Positions 7,862 through 15,746 of a stretch of DNA of 32,872 nt are shown piece after piece. The position numbers were made by a program, and so were the translations under genes. The DNA comes from Planctomycetaceae bacterium (GTDB lineage Bacteria > Planctomycetota > Planctomycetia > Pirellulales > Pirellulaceae), in the NCBI GenBank assembly GCA_007127095.1, contig SKZY01000098.1:1-32872 (forward strand). Direction: 5' to 3'. The notes under the pieces are model-generated. The model did not search any database. It had not been told where the DNA came from and saw only the letters and a list, made by a program, of their open reading frames with translations. How positions within the stretch are numbered: the first letter of the stretch is position 1; each line of letters opens with the position of its first letter.

Positions 7862-9316
7862 ATGGCGGATTTCAATCCGATCCTGCGACGCCACTGGCTG
7901 CAGGCGACCGGCTGCGGTTTCGCCTGGTTAGCCGCCCGCGGACTGATCGGTCAAAGCGGCCTGAGCAGCACCGCGAGGGCAAACGAGAGTGCGGGGTTCG
8001 GCAATGTCGACCAAGCATTGACGCATTTTGCTCCCCGAGCCAAGCGGATCATTTTTCTGTTCATGCAGGGCGGTCCGAGCCAGGTCGACTCGTTCGATTA
8101 CAAGCCCGAATTGGAAAAGTTCGACGGCCAATCGATCGCATTTGATGATTCTCGAGTGCTGGCGAAGACCGGCCGGCGGGGCGATTCGCATCGCGTGATG
8201 CGGTCCCCGTGGAAGTTCCGCCAATACGGCCAAGGCGGTCATTGGGTTTCCGACCTGTTTCCGCATGTCGGCAAACAGGCAGATGAGCTGTGCATGATCC
8301 ATTCGGTGCATACCGAGGGAGTCGCGCACGGGCCGGCGACGCTGTTTCTGCACTGCGGGGCAACCAACGCCGCACGCCCCTCGATCGGTTCATGGATTCA
8401 TTACGGCCTCGGCAGCGAAAACGAAAATCTGCCGGGCTTCGTCTCGATCGCACCGCCGATGGGCAATGGCGGTCCACGCAACTTCGGCAACGCGTTTCTG
8501 CCGGCCGTTCACCAGGGCACACCGATCGGACGGGTCAACGGCGACGGCGATGACCTGCGGTTGCGAAATGCCAACCTACCCGTCGAGCGATTGCCGCAGA
8601 CCCGCAGACGGCTCGACTTTGTGCAATCACTCAACCAACGGCGTTTCGCTGAACGACCGCACGATGGCGAACTCGATGCGATGATCCGCAGTTACGAATT
8701 GGCCTGGCGGATGCAAACACATGCTCCCGAAGTATTCGACCTCAGCGATGAAACCGAGTCGACGCTCGCCGAATACGGCATCGGCAACGGGCCGACCGAT
8801 TCGTTCGGCCGCCGTTGCCTGCTGGCGCGGCGGATGTGTGAGTCGGGCGTGCGGTTCATCCAGGTCAATTACGGCGACAACAGCGCCAATCCGGCTTGGG
8901 ACCAACACAGCAACCTACCCAAGCATGCCGATCACGCGTTGGCGGTCGATCAACCGATCGCGGCGCTGCTGCAGGACTTGAAACGCCGTGGTTTGCTCGA
9001 AGACACCCTGGTCTGGTGGGGCAGCGAGTTCGGCCGAACTCCCTACGCGCAAGCGAACGGGACTGGGCGGGATCACAACCCGGTCGGCTTCACGGTTTGG
9101 CTTGCCGGGGCGGGGGTAAAACCGGGATTTCACTACGGCGCCACCGACGAACTCGGGCATCGGGCAGTGTCACAAAAGGTACACATGCACGACCTGCACG
9201 CCACGCTGCTGCACTTAATGGGACTCGATCACGAACGCTTGACGTTCGAACATGCCGGCCGCGATTTTCGCCTGACCGACGTCTTCGGCCGAGTCGCTCA
9301 CGAAATCTTGGCCTGA
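7862..9316 (+). CDS. DUF1501 (sulfatase/phosphatase-like fold) exported protein
   Basis: The 484-residue protein belongs to DUF1501, distantly related to the alkaline phosphatase/sulfatase superfamily. The N-terminus MADFNPILRRHWLQATGCGF is a Tat-type signal (RRHWLQ) followed by a hydrophobic stretch, so export in folded form is likely. Family hallmarks are IIFLFMQGGPSQVDSFDYKP near residues 62-81, a DQHSNLPKHADHAL stretch, and WWGSEFGRTPYAQ. The histidines and aspartates in the last two are candidate metal ligands. It follows the DUF1549/DUF1553 gene by 57 bases with a good AGGGA site 7 bases before the ATG, so the two form an operon and probably act together on the same exported substrate. 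The substrate is unknown. Its end lies 12 bases from the convergent MutS-like gene. Confidence 0.92.
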   Translation: MADFNPILRRHWLQATGCGFAWLAARGLIGQSGLSSTARANESAGFGNVDQALTHFAPRAKRIIFLFMQGGPSQVDSFDYKPELEKFDGQSIAFDDSRVLAKTGRRGDSHRVMRSPWKFRQYGQGGHWVSDLFPHVGKQADELCMIHSVHTEGVAHGPATLFLHCGATNAARPSIGSWIHYGLGSENENLPGFVSIAPPMGNGGPRNFGNAFLPAVHQGTPIGRVNGDGDDLRLRNANLPVERLPQTRRRLDFVQSLNQRRFAERPHDGELDAMIRSYELAWRMQTHAPEVFDLSDETESTLAEYGIGNGPTDSFGRRCLLARRMCESGVRFIQVNYGDNSANPAWDQHSNLPKHADHALAVDQPIAALLQDLKRRGLLEDTLVWWGSEFGRTPYAQANGTGRDHNPVGFTVWLAGAGVKPGFHYGATDELGHRAVSQKVHMHDLHATLLHLMGLDHERLTFEHAGRDFRLTDVFGRVAHEILA

Positions 9317-9328
9317 TTCCCGCCGCGA

Positions 9329-11401
9329 TCACACCGATTCTGGGGTTCCCAGCCCGACCACCTCCAGCAATCGCAGCGCGTTGGTCGTCGGCGAAACCCC
9401 TTGACGCATCCGATAATCGAACGTCATTTCGTCGCGACCGTCGGGATGGTGTGTGATCGTTTCGCGAAAGTGAACGGTTTGGGCGATCGACTGTAAAACC
9501 GGGTCGTCGGCAAGCTCCAAGTCGTGAGTGCTGATGGCGCCGATCGCACCACGGTCGATCAGGTGGCGCAGTACGTGGGCGACGGCGATCTGCCGTTCGC
9601 GGCTGTTAGTCCCTTGCAGGATCTCGTCGAGCAGGTAGAGCAGCGTCGTCGTCGGTCGTGGTTTTTCCGATAGCCGACGCCGATCGATCGCTTCGGCATG
9701 ACGGACGACACGAGCCAACGATTTGAGTTCGGCCATGTAAAACGAGACACCCTCTCCCAGATTGTCTCGGACCCGAATACTGGTTGCCAACTCGATATCC
9801 GGCAACGAAAACGCCTTGGCACAAACCGGGCCGCCGGCACCGGCGAGCAGCACGTTCAGCCCAATGCTCCGCAGCAACGTGCTTTTGCCCGACATGTTCG
9901 AACCGGTAACGAGCAGCAGTGTGCCTTGGGGACCAACCGACACGTCGTTGCAAACCCGGTCGTTTGCGGGCAACAACGGGTGTCCGAGCTGCTTCGCCGC
10001 CAGCAACCGCTGGGCGGCGGCCGGGGGCGTTTCGCCGGAAGGCTCGGTTCGGACTTGCTCCGGCTCCACCCAAACGGGGCTGACCCAATCGGGGTTCTCG
10101 TCAGCCAAGGCGGCCAAGGAAGCCGCGGCTTCGAGTTCGCCGAGCGCCGCGAACCAGTTCGCTGCTTGGTCGGCGTTGTCGCTCTGCCAACGCTCCAGTC
10201 GCCGCAACACGTGCAGGTCCCAGAGGCCACCCATTTGCAGCAGCAGGTAGATCAAAAACAGGCCGCCGCTCTGCTTGATCGAAGCGGCCACAGCGATCTT
10301 GCCCAACGACCGCATCGCCACCCCAGCGCCATCGACCGGATCGGCGAGCGTCGCTTTCGCCCGTCGGATCAGTTCGCCATCGGTATCGGGCAACGCCTCG
10401 GTCAAGGCGAACATCTGGCGATAGCCGTCGACGTCGCCACGACCGGACAGCGCCGAAGCGAAAATGTCATGCACGTCGCCGAGCATGAAGGTAGAAATCA
10501 ACAAATTGATTCCGAAAATCGCCCCGATCGCACCGGCTAACCAGCGAACCAACGAATCCGCCGTCAGACCGTCCTCGGCTGCCAAACCGTCCTCGCCCAA
10601 AGCCGATTCGGCGACAGCCCCGCCCCCCGCGGCCGAATACAAGCCGATGACCAATAGGAAAAGCAGCACCGGAACGAGCATCGATGACACGACCGACCAG
10701 ATCGCCAGGGCGCGATGCCGCGCCAACCACGACGGCGATGTGATCCAGTTGAGGAAGTGATCGGGGTCGGCGGTACTCGCAGCAGTCCGCCGGGCGTGCG
10801 TGTAGAAATCGATCCGCCAGTCGCGGAGCGGAACGAGCAGGCGAGACGCTTCGTGCCGACGGGTCGCGGTGTCTTGAATGGCTGGCCCGATCAGCCAATC
10901 GGCTAACCGCCGCAGGCCCGGTCCGAGTGACGCCATCGACACCAATTGGAACAACGAACCACGGCCGAAAACGTCGAGATCATCAGCCACGGCGACCGGA
11001 TCGCCGGTGAACGCTTCGCCAGTCTGCTGAGCGTCACCCGCGGCAGCCAGTTTGGGTTCCCACAACGGCAATCGATCCCAATTGCGATCGACACGGGCGA
11101 GCAAACGGCGGAGAACCGATCGCCGCATCCGCAGTGCCTGCAGACGGTCGCGGAGTTTCTCATGGAGTGTCACCGCGACCAGAAAGGCCACCGCGGCCGA
11201 CCAACCGATCGTCACCAACAACGGATTCTTGTTGAGAAAATAACCGAGCGTCAGCAGCACCACGGCGGCCAAAAAAAACGCTGTCCGGATCAGGTTCCAA
11301 CGCCGATCGCGGAGCAACAGATCGCGGCGTTCGAGTTCGAGCGTGGCCAGCGATTGACGGTATTCGGTAACGGCTTGATTTTCGGTAACGGCTTGATTCA
11401 T
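9329..11401 (-). CDS. Membrane-anchored MutS domain V-like ATPase
   Basis: The 690-residue protein carries the MutS-type ATPase near its C-terminus: Walker A VTGSNMSGKSTLLRS (about residue 500), Walker B TLLYLLDEILQGTNSRER (about 587) and the STHDLELA histidine switch (about 625). Unlike mismatch-repair MutS it has no N-terminal mismatch-recognition domain. Instead two membrane helices (about 37-75) and two more (about 230-310, IWSVVSSMLVPVLLFLLVIG and LAGAIGAIFGINLLIS) anchor it to the membrane. Such proteins are known as uncharacterised MutS-related membrane ATPases; a role in DNA mismatch repair is doubtful. The ATG is preceded by AGGTGA overlapping the stop of the upstream gene. The N-terminus NQAVTENQAVTE is an exact 18-bp duplication. 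Confidence 0.88.
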   Translation of the reverse strand: MNQAVTENQAVTEYRQSLATLELERRDLLLRDRRWNLIRTAFFLAAVVLLTLGYFLNKNPLLVTIGWSAAVAFLVAVTLHEKLRDRLQALRMRRSVLRRLLARVDRNWDRLPLWEPKLAAAGDAQQTGEAFTGDPVAVADDLDVFGRGSLFQLVSMASLGPGLRRLADWLIGPAIQDTATRRHEASRLLVPLRDWRIDFYTHARRTAASTADPDHFLNWITSPSWLARHRALAIWSVVSSMLVPVLLFLLVIGLYSAAGGGAVAESALGEDGLAAEDGLTADSLVRWLAGAIGAIFGINLLISTFMLGDVHDIFASALSGRGDVDGYRQMFALTEALPDTDGELIRRAKATLADPVDGAGVAMRSLGKIAVAASIKQSGGLFLIYLLLQMGGLWDLHVLRRLERWQSDNADQAANWFAALGELEAAASLAALADENPDWVSPVWVEPEQVRTEPSGETPPAAAQRLLAAKQLGHPLLPANDRVCNDVSVGPQGTLLLVTGSNMSGKSTLLRSIGLNVLLAGAGGPVCAKAFSLPDIELATSIRVRDNLGEGVSFYMAELKSLARVVRHAEAIDRRRLSEKPRPTTTLLYLLDEILQGTNSRERQIAVAHVLRHLIDRGAIGAISTHDLELADDPVLQSIAQTVHFRETITHHPDGRDEMTFDYRMRQGVSPTTNALRLLEVVGLGTPESV
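11363..11398 (-). repeat. Exact 18-bp tandem duplication inside the MutS-like start
   Basis: TTCGGTAACGGCTTGATT occurs at 11363-11380 and again, without spacer, at 11381-11398. It encodes NQAVTE twice directly after the start Met. The duplication is in frame and looks recent because both copies are identical. Confidence 0.9.
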
Positions 11402-11410
11402 GGATGAGCG

Positions 11411-11416
11411 TCACCT
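11411..11416 (-). promoter_or_regulatory. Ribosome binding site overlapping the upstream stop codon
   Basis: On the minus strand AGGTGA lies 9 bases before the MutS-like ATG and shares its first bases with the TAG stop of the upstream membrane protein gene (11415-11417). This geometry supports translational coupling of the two genes. Confidence 0.65.
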
Positions 11417-12932
11417 AGACGACGCCCTCAACAGTCGGTTTGCGGGATGGAGCGGGGCGGTTGGAATCGATCACTTTGACGGCCACCCGGTCCTCGAGAT
11501 TGGGGCGAAAGATAGTCAACAGCAGCAGTGGCAGGAACCATGCCAAGTAGAGGCCGCCCCCGTACGCGTGCCAGAACTGGGCCGCGACCATCAGAGCCGC
11601 CGAATAGCTGATCAGCGTGCCGAGGTTTTTCTGAGCCGGCCAAACGGCAAAGAAACCGCTCAATATCAGGAACCCGACCAGCAACGGCAAACGGTAGATC
11701 GGCTCCCAACCGAGCCCCCAAACGCCCTGCAGGTCATGCATCACCGGTAACATTAGACCAAACATCCGCATCAGGTGATTGCCCAGCGGCAAGCTGCCAT
11801 CGACGACCAACAACGCCATCATGATCGATAACGCCGCCACGACTCCGATCGCGAATCGTCCGATCCCGAGTTGGCGGTAAAAACTGAACCACAACGGTAG
11901 CAGGAACAGCGGGTAATAGACCAAGCCGGCGGCGGCACCGAGAAACAATCCGGCAGCCAAGGGACGTCGATAGCAGAGGATCGCCCAGACGAGCAGTGCG
12001 GCCGGCAGGGCGTGATCGACGCGACCGGTCATTTGGGCCGTGTAGGGAACCAACAAGTAGAGCGTGGCTGAACCGACCCCAGCTCGAGCATTGCCGAAGT
12101 GTCGATGGCCGATCGAGATGATACCGATCACGATCGCGAGGTGAGATGCGATCGCTAACACCCGGGCCAATTCGACATACGGCGCCCGCGGCAGCTCATC
12201 GCCCTCGGCTACCTCAAGCTCGCCAGGCGCACCGAGCGCCTCCAACGCCGGCCGGGTCGGAATCGCGGGCAACATGTTCATCAGGGAATAGCCCGGACCG
12301 AGTTGCGGGCCCTGCTCGACCTGCATCCGTGGCGTGCTGGTGATCACGTTGGCCATCATGAAAATGAACAGCCAAACGCCGATAAACAGCAGCCCACCCG
12401 AGGTTAGGTTGGGGTCCAATAGCGGGCGGCGGACCATGAGCGGGTCGACCAGCAGCCGCACCAATACCAACACCTGGACTGCCAGCAGCCAACCGAAGCC
12501 GTAGAATTCGACCTCGTGGGCCGTAAATCGGTCGCCACGCAACCGCTCGATCGGCGAACGGTCGGTGGCGGATTCGGCCGGCTCGATCGCCGCCACGCTT
12601 TCAACCGACCCGCCTGCGGCCGACGCACCATCGCTCGACTCGCGATCAACCGTCTGATCCGCGGCGGCTTCACCGGTCACCGAAGCGGTCAACTGCAACC
12701 TCTTCTCGATCGCCGCCTCGACGTTGGCGAGTTCACGTTCGACCAACTGTCGCCGCCGCCCTTCGTGGACGATCAGCAAGCCTGGAGCGAGCAGAATCAG
12801 CATTACCAAATCGAGATTCCGCAAACTCCAGAAGCGATGGAAGACGAAATACAGACCGATCGTCAAGAACGACGAAAGGTAGACCCATGTCGTCGGGTCG
12901 GGGCGTTTGTAATGCAGTAAGATTTCACTCAT
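11415..12932 (-). CDS. Polytopic membrane protein, GT-C glycosyltransferase-like (uncertain)
   Basis: This 505-residue protein is not one I recognise. Two N-terminal membrane helices are followed by a charged, Ala/Ser/Glu-rich linker (about residues 75-135) and then roughly eight to ten further helices. The block HFGNARAGVGSATLYLLVPY, a GRVDHALPAALLVWAIL helix and a following AAAGLVYYPLFLLPLWFSFY resemble the central part of GT-C/GT87-type mannosyltransferases, which use lipid-linked sugars. No catalytic Asp motif is certain, so this is only a fold-level guess. It sits in the inner membrane, heads a two-gene operon and is translationally coupled to the MutS-like ATPase. The ATG at 12932 gives MSEILLHYKRPDPTTWVYLS, a plausible cytoplasmic start. 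Confidence 0.8.
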   Translation of the reverse strand: MSEILLHYKRPDPTTWVYLSSFLTIGLYFVFHRFWSLRNLDLVMLILLAPGLLIVHEGRRRQLVERELANVEAAIEKRLQLTASVTGEAAADQTVDRESSDGASAAGGSVESVAAIEPAESATDRSPIERLRGDRFTAHEVEFYGFGWLLAVQVLVLVRLLVDPLMVRRPLLDPNLTSGGLLFIGVWLFIFMMANVITSTPRMQVEQGPQLGPGYSLMNMLPAIPTRPALEALGAPGELEVAEGDELPRAPYVELARVLAIASHLAIVIGIISIGHRHFGNARAGVGSATLYLLVPYTAQMTGRVDHALPAALLVWAILCYRRPLAAGLFLGAAAGLVYYPLFLLPLWFSFYRQLGIGRFAIGVVAALSIMMALLVVDGSLPLGNHLMRMFGLMLPVMHDLQGVWGLGWEPIYRLPLLVGFLILSGFFAVWPAQKNLGTLISYSAALMVAAQFWHAYGGGLYLAWFLPLLLLTIFRPNLEDRVAVKVIDSNRPAPSRKPTVEGVV

Positions 12933-13022
12933 CCATCAACCGCCGCGACTGGAGTCGACTCGCCGAATGGCCCCTTCGTGGAGCCGAAAGGTTCATTGCC
13001 GGTACGCCATAGGTCCGATACC

Positions 13023-13063
13023 CGGACGCCCATTCGCCGGAATCATCCGAAAGCGGGTGTCCG
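13023..13063. repeat. Inverted repeat in the leader of the membrane-protein operon
   Basis: CGGACGCCC pairs with GGGTGTCCG over 9 bp with one G-U pair and a 23-base loop. It would lie in the 5' leader of the minus-strand operon if transcription starts at the TAAAAT element. No T-run follows. A regulatory role is speculative. Confidence 0.35.
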
Positions 13064-13074
13064 ACAGGGAGCCG

Positions 13075-13080
13075 ATTTTA
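13075..13080 (-). promoter_or_regulatory. Candidate -10 element for the membrane-protein/MutS-like operon
   Basis: The minus strand reads TAAAAT about 143 bases before the ATG at 12932. No recognisable -35 is present. Confidence 0.22.
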
Positions 13081-13238
13081 TCCCCGTCGTCCCGATTAGC
13101 CACGTCGCCGCTCTCATTTAATTGAGTGGAATGCGGGATTTCGCTGCGGCCGGCCTCGACGCGTTCGGCCACTCCCCAAAATACGGGCGATCCGATCCGT
13201 CGGCTAGCGGGCGACCCAATTCCGCTCACCGCTCACTC

Positions 13239-13268
13239 TGGCAATCGCTCGACGCGATCGGGTAGAAT
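13239..13268 (+). promoter_or_regulatory. Candidate promoter for the DUF1552 gene
   Basis: TGGCAA and TAGAAT are separated by 18 bases, and the -10 lies about 78 bases before the ATG. The -35 match is partial. Confidence 0.3.
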
Positions 13269-13346
13269 GGGGTTGAATCATCAACGGTACGTGACTGCCG
13301 TTGGTAAGTGCCGATACTCGCCCACAGCCGGATAGCCTGAAACGCG

Positions 13347-14690
13347 ATGATGTCCCGAAAAGAATCCGAATCGATCGCTCCCTCCCGTCGCCGATTTCTC
13401 CGCGGTTGCGGGACGGCGTTGGCGTTGCCTTGGATGGCCTCAGCATTTCCTCGCGAGTCGCGGGCCGGTGAATCGGCTGGACCTCCGGTCCGTGCGGCCT
13501 TCATCTATTTTCCCAACGGCGTCTGGGAAAAGCAGTGGGTTCCCGAGCAGGTCGGTCGCGATTACGAGTTGACTCCCTCGTTGGAGCCGATCGCCGACGT
13601 CCGCGACGACGTGTTGGTGGTGACCGGGATGGACAAGAAGCACAGTCATGGGGGGGATGGTCATTATGCCAAAACCGCCAACTTTTTGACCGGGATGCCG
13701 GTGACGAAGACGACCGGCAAGGACATCAGCAGCGGCGGGATTTCGGTCGATCAGTTGATGGCCCAGCAGACCCGCCGTTACACTCCTCTGCCTTCGTTGG
13801 AACTCGGGACCGAACCGGTGATCAGCGGGATCGACAGCAATGTCGGTTACACCCGGCTCTATGGTTCGCATATTTCTTGGGAGACACCGACTCGACCGGT
13901 CGCCAAGGAGATCAACCCGCGATTGGTCTACCAGCGTCTCTTCGGGCAATCGGTCGACCGCGATTCTGCGAAATCCGAGTCGTACCAGAATCTGCTCGAC
14001 TTTGTGCTCGAAGACGCCAAGCGATTGCGGCCCAGCCTCGGCCGTGACGACCAATTCAAGATGGATGAATACCTCGATTCGGTGCGGGCGGTCGAGCGGC
14101 GGATCGAGTTCGCGACCCGCAAGGACCCGCGGCCCTGGCAACCGGCCGTCGACGAAGAGCAGGTTCGTGCCGCGATGCCGGGCGTTCCGGCCGATTTCCG
14201 CGAGCACATCGGCGTGATGATGGACTTGATCGTGTTGGCTTTCCAAACCGACTCGACTCGTGTCTGTTCGCTGATGTTCGCCAACGACGTTTCGGGACGT
14301 AACTTCTCGTTCGTCGACGGTGTCCGTGGCGGCCACCACGAACTTTCGCATCACGAAAACAAAGAAGAAAAGATCGCCCAGTACCAACGAATCAACCGTT
14401 GGCACGTCGAACAATTCGCCTCGATGCTCGGAAAAATGAAGGCGATCCCCGAGGGCGATGGCTGCTTGCTCGACAACTGCATGATCCTGTTCGGGTCGAG
14501 CATGTCCGATGGCAATCGGCACGATCCCGACAACCTACCGATCCTGCTCGGCGGTCGTGGCGGCAACGCGATCGATACCGGCCAACACCTGATCGCCGAT
14601 GTCCCACTCTGCAACCTGTACGTCTCGATGCTCGATCGGATGGGGATCGAGGTCGAATCGTTCGGTGACAGTACCGATCGGCTGTTTTAA
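13347..14690 (+). CDS. DUF1552 exported protein
   Basis: The 447-residue protein starts with a Tat-type signal: SRRRFLRGCGTALALPWMAS at about residues 13-32. The mature part matches DUF1552, with AAFIYFPNGVWEKQWVPE near the N-terminus, LVVTGMDKKHSHGGDGHY, FLTGMPVTKTTGKDISSG and, near the end, ILFGSSMSDGNRHDPDNLPI. DUF1552 is distantly related to DUF1501 and is probably a periplasmic hydrolase-like fold; its reaction is unknown. In planctomycetes and verrucomicrobia it is often found next to a DUF1592/DUF1588 cytochrome-type protein, but no such partner is present here, so this copy appears to stand alone. It converges with the cytosine deaminase on a shared terminator. Confidence 0.92.
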   Translation: MMSRKESESIAPSRRRFLRGCGTALALPWMASAFPRESRAGESAGPPVRAAFIYFPNGVWEKQWVPEQVGRDYELTPSLEPIADVRDDVLVVTGMDKKHSHGGDGHYAKTANFLTGMPVTKTTGKDISSGGISVDQLMAQQTRRYTPLPSLELGTEPVISGIDSNVGYTRLYGSHISWETPTRPVAKEINPRLVYQRLFGQSVDRDSAKSESYQNLLDFVLEDAKRLRPSLGRDDQFKMDEYLDSVRAVERRIEFATRKDPRPWQPAVDEEQVRAAMPGVPADFREHIGVMMDLIVLAFQTDSTRVCSLMFANDVSGRNFSFVDGVRGGHHELSHHENKEEKIAQYQRINRWHVEQFASMLGKMKAIPEGDGCLLDNCMILFGSSMSDGNRHDPDNLPILLGGRGGNAIDTGQHLIADVPLCNLYVSMLDRMGIEVESFGDSTDRLF

Positions 14691-14708
14691 GCAATCCTCA
14701 GGGAGAAT

Positions 14709-14737
14709 GAGCGGAAAAAAGTTTTATTTTTTCGCTC
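14709..14737. terminator. Bidirectional intrinsic terminator
   Basis: GAGCG(G)AAAAAA pairs with TTTTTTCGCTC around a 6-base loop. The A and T tracts inside the stem give a U-run in both reading directions. It lies between the convergent DUF1552 and deaminase genes. Confidence 0.75.
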
Positions 14738-14750
14738 GATCGGCAGCCGG

Positions 14751-15206
14751 CTATTCGCCGATGTCCTCGTTCCACAGGTCGGGAGATTCGGCGACGAAGG
14801 CCTGCATCAGTTCGTAACAACGGTGGTCATCGATGACCGTAATCTCCACGCCGCGGCTGCGAAGATAATCCTCGGGGCCGCGAAACGTGCGGTTTTCGCC
14901 GATTACGATCCGCGGGATCCGGTACAACAGTGAGGCGCCGCTGCACATCTCGCACGGCGAGAGGGTCGAATAGAGCGTCGCCCGACGGTATCCTTTCGCC
15001 GTCAATCTCCCTCCGTCCTCGATCGCGTCCATCTCGGCATGTAGGATCGCGCTGCCGCGTTGGATGCGGCGATTGTGTCCGCGGCCGACGATCCGGTCGT
15101 CGATCACGAGAACCGAGCCGATCGGGATCCCCCCCTCGTCGAACCCCAGCAGCGCTTGTTCGTAGGCGGCATCGAGAAAATCGGAATGTCGTTCGGCGGT
15201 CGGCAT
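14751..15206 (-). CDS. Cytosine deaminase, yeast Fcy1-type (nucleoside deaminase family)
   Basis: The 151-residue protein is a zinc-dependent deaminase of the CDA fold. The zinc and catalytic signature is complete: HAE at residues 56-58 (ligand His56, proton shuttle Glu58) and PCEMC at 84-88 (ligands Cys85 and Cys88). The C-terminal part, VIGENRTFRGPEDYLRSRG followed by VIDDHRCYELMQAF and ending WNEDIGE, closely resembles the yeast cytosine deaminase Fcy1 rather than tRNA adenosine deaminase TadA, which lacks that tail. The expected reaction is cytosine to uracil in pyrimidine salvage, in the cytoplasm; other aminated bases are possible substrates. It is unrelated to the amidohydrolase CodA of Escherichia coli. 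It forms a single-gene unit divergent from the small membrane protein. Confidence 0.88.
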   Translation of the reverse strand: MPTAERHSDFLDAAYEQALLGFDEGGIPIGSVLVIDDRIVGRGHNRRIQRGSAILHAEMDAIEDGGRLTAKGYRRATLYSTLSPCEMCSGASLLYRIPRIVIGENRTFRGPEDYLRSRGVEITVIDDHRCYELMQAFVAESPDLWNEDIGE

Positions 15207-15264
15207 GATGGGGCCTGATCGGTGCGGAGTTGTGTGACGGGGGCGACTGTCGGCCAGACAATTT

Positions 15265-15294
15265 TTGTGTTCCGGAGCTCGCGGGAATTACACT
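15265..15294 (+). promoter_or_regulatory. Candidate promoter for the small membrane protein gene
   Basis: TTGTGT and TACACT are separated by 18 bases, with the -10 about 41 bases upstream of the ATG at 15336. The match is moderate. Confidence 0.35.
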
Positions 15295-15335
15295 GCAATG
15301 ATTCTTCTTCAGCCTCTCTACGAAAGTTACTACCC

Positions 15336-15602
15336 ATGCTGATTTTCTACGCTTGGGTCGTCTTGATGGCGGCGGTTGTCCTCGCGGTACCCATCGTGCA
15401 TTTCATCGAAACCAAGAAGCGGAACCAGGCTCGCGCCGCTGCCGAACCGGCGGCCGAGGCCGATTTGGACGCGGCGGACGACGAAGCGGTCGCTGGCGAA
15501 GCCGTGGAAGACGCGGATGAAGCGGGTGATGTGGCGGAGTTCGGTGAGGCGACTCCGGTCGGCGAAGACGATTTTTCGGCGTTCGAAGAAGAGTTCAAGT
15601 GA
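15336..15602 (+). CDS. Small single-pass membrane protein with acidic tail
   Basis: I do not recognise a named family. The 88-residue product starts MLIFYAWVVLMAAVVLAVPI, a single membrane helix, followed by a positively charged stop-transfer HFIETKKRNQAR. It then has an Ala/Glu/Asp-rich, probably disordered tail ending EDDFSAFEEEFK. Positive residues after the helix suggest the tail is cytoplasmic. The track start at 15222 adds 38 residues without protein character and would overlap the promoter-like region, so I chose the ATG at 15336. A role as a membrane tether or adaptor is possible but unsupported. The CBM9-like gene follows 144 bases later on the same strand. Confidence 0.65.
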   Translation: MLIFYAWVVLMAAVVLAVPIVHFIETKKRNQARAAAEPAAEADLDAADDEAVAGEAVEDADEAGDVAEFGEATPVGEDDFSAFEEEFK

Positions 15603-15746
15603 GATTCGCCGGTGCGTGCTGGTTGAAAAACGGATCAACTACCTGTTGCGAACTACTCGCCCGTCGGGTTCTTTGTTCAACAGCTACCGGAAGCTCGATT
15701 TTCCGCTGAACGCAGCGCCGTGCGGACTCGGCTCGGGTTTGGTTAA

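Larger units (their letters stand above)
12933..13346. other. Divergent intergenic region, 414 bases without a gene
   Basis: It separates the membrane protein (minus) from the DUF1552 gene (plus). No ORF in it looks real; track entries here are short and Arg/Ser-rich. It contains a hairpin at 13023-13063, a TAAAAT on the minus strand at 13075-13080 and a possible promoter for DUF1552 at 13239-13268. Confidence 0.6.

Noticed and set aside
13440-14522. 360-residue minus-strand ORF inside the DUF1552 gene
   Set aside because: It is an antisense shadow without protein-like features; the sense product is a clear DUF1552 protein.
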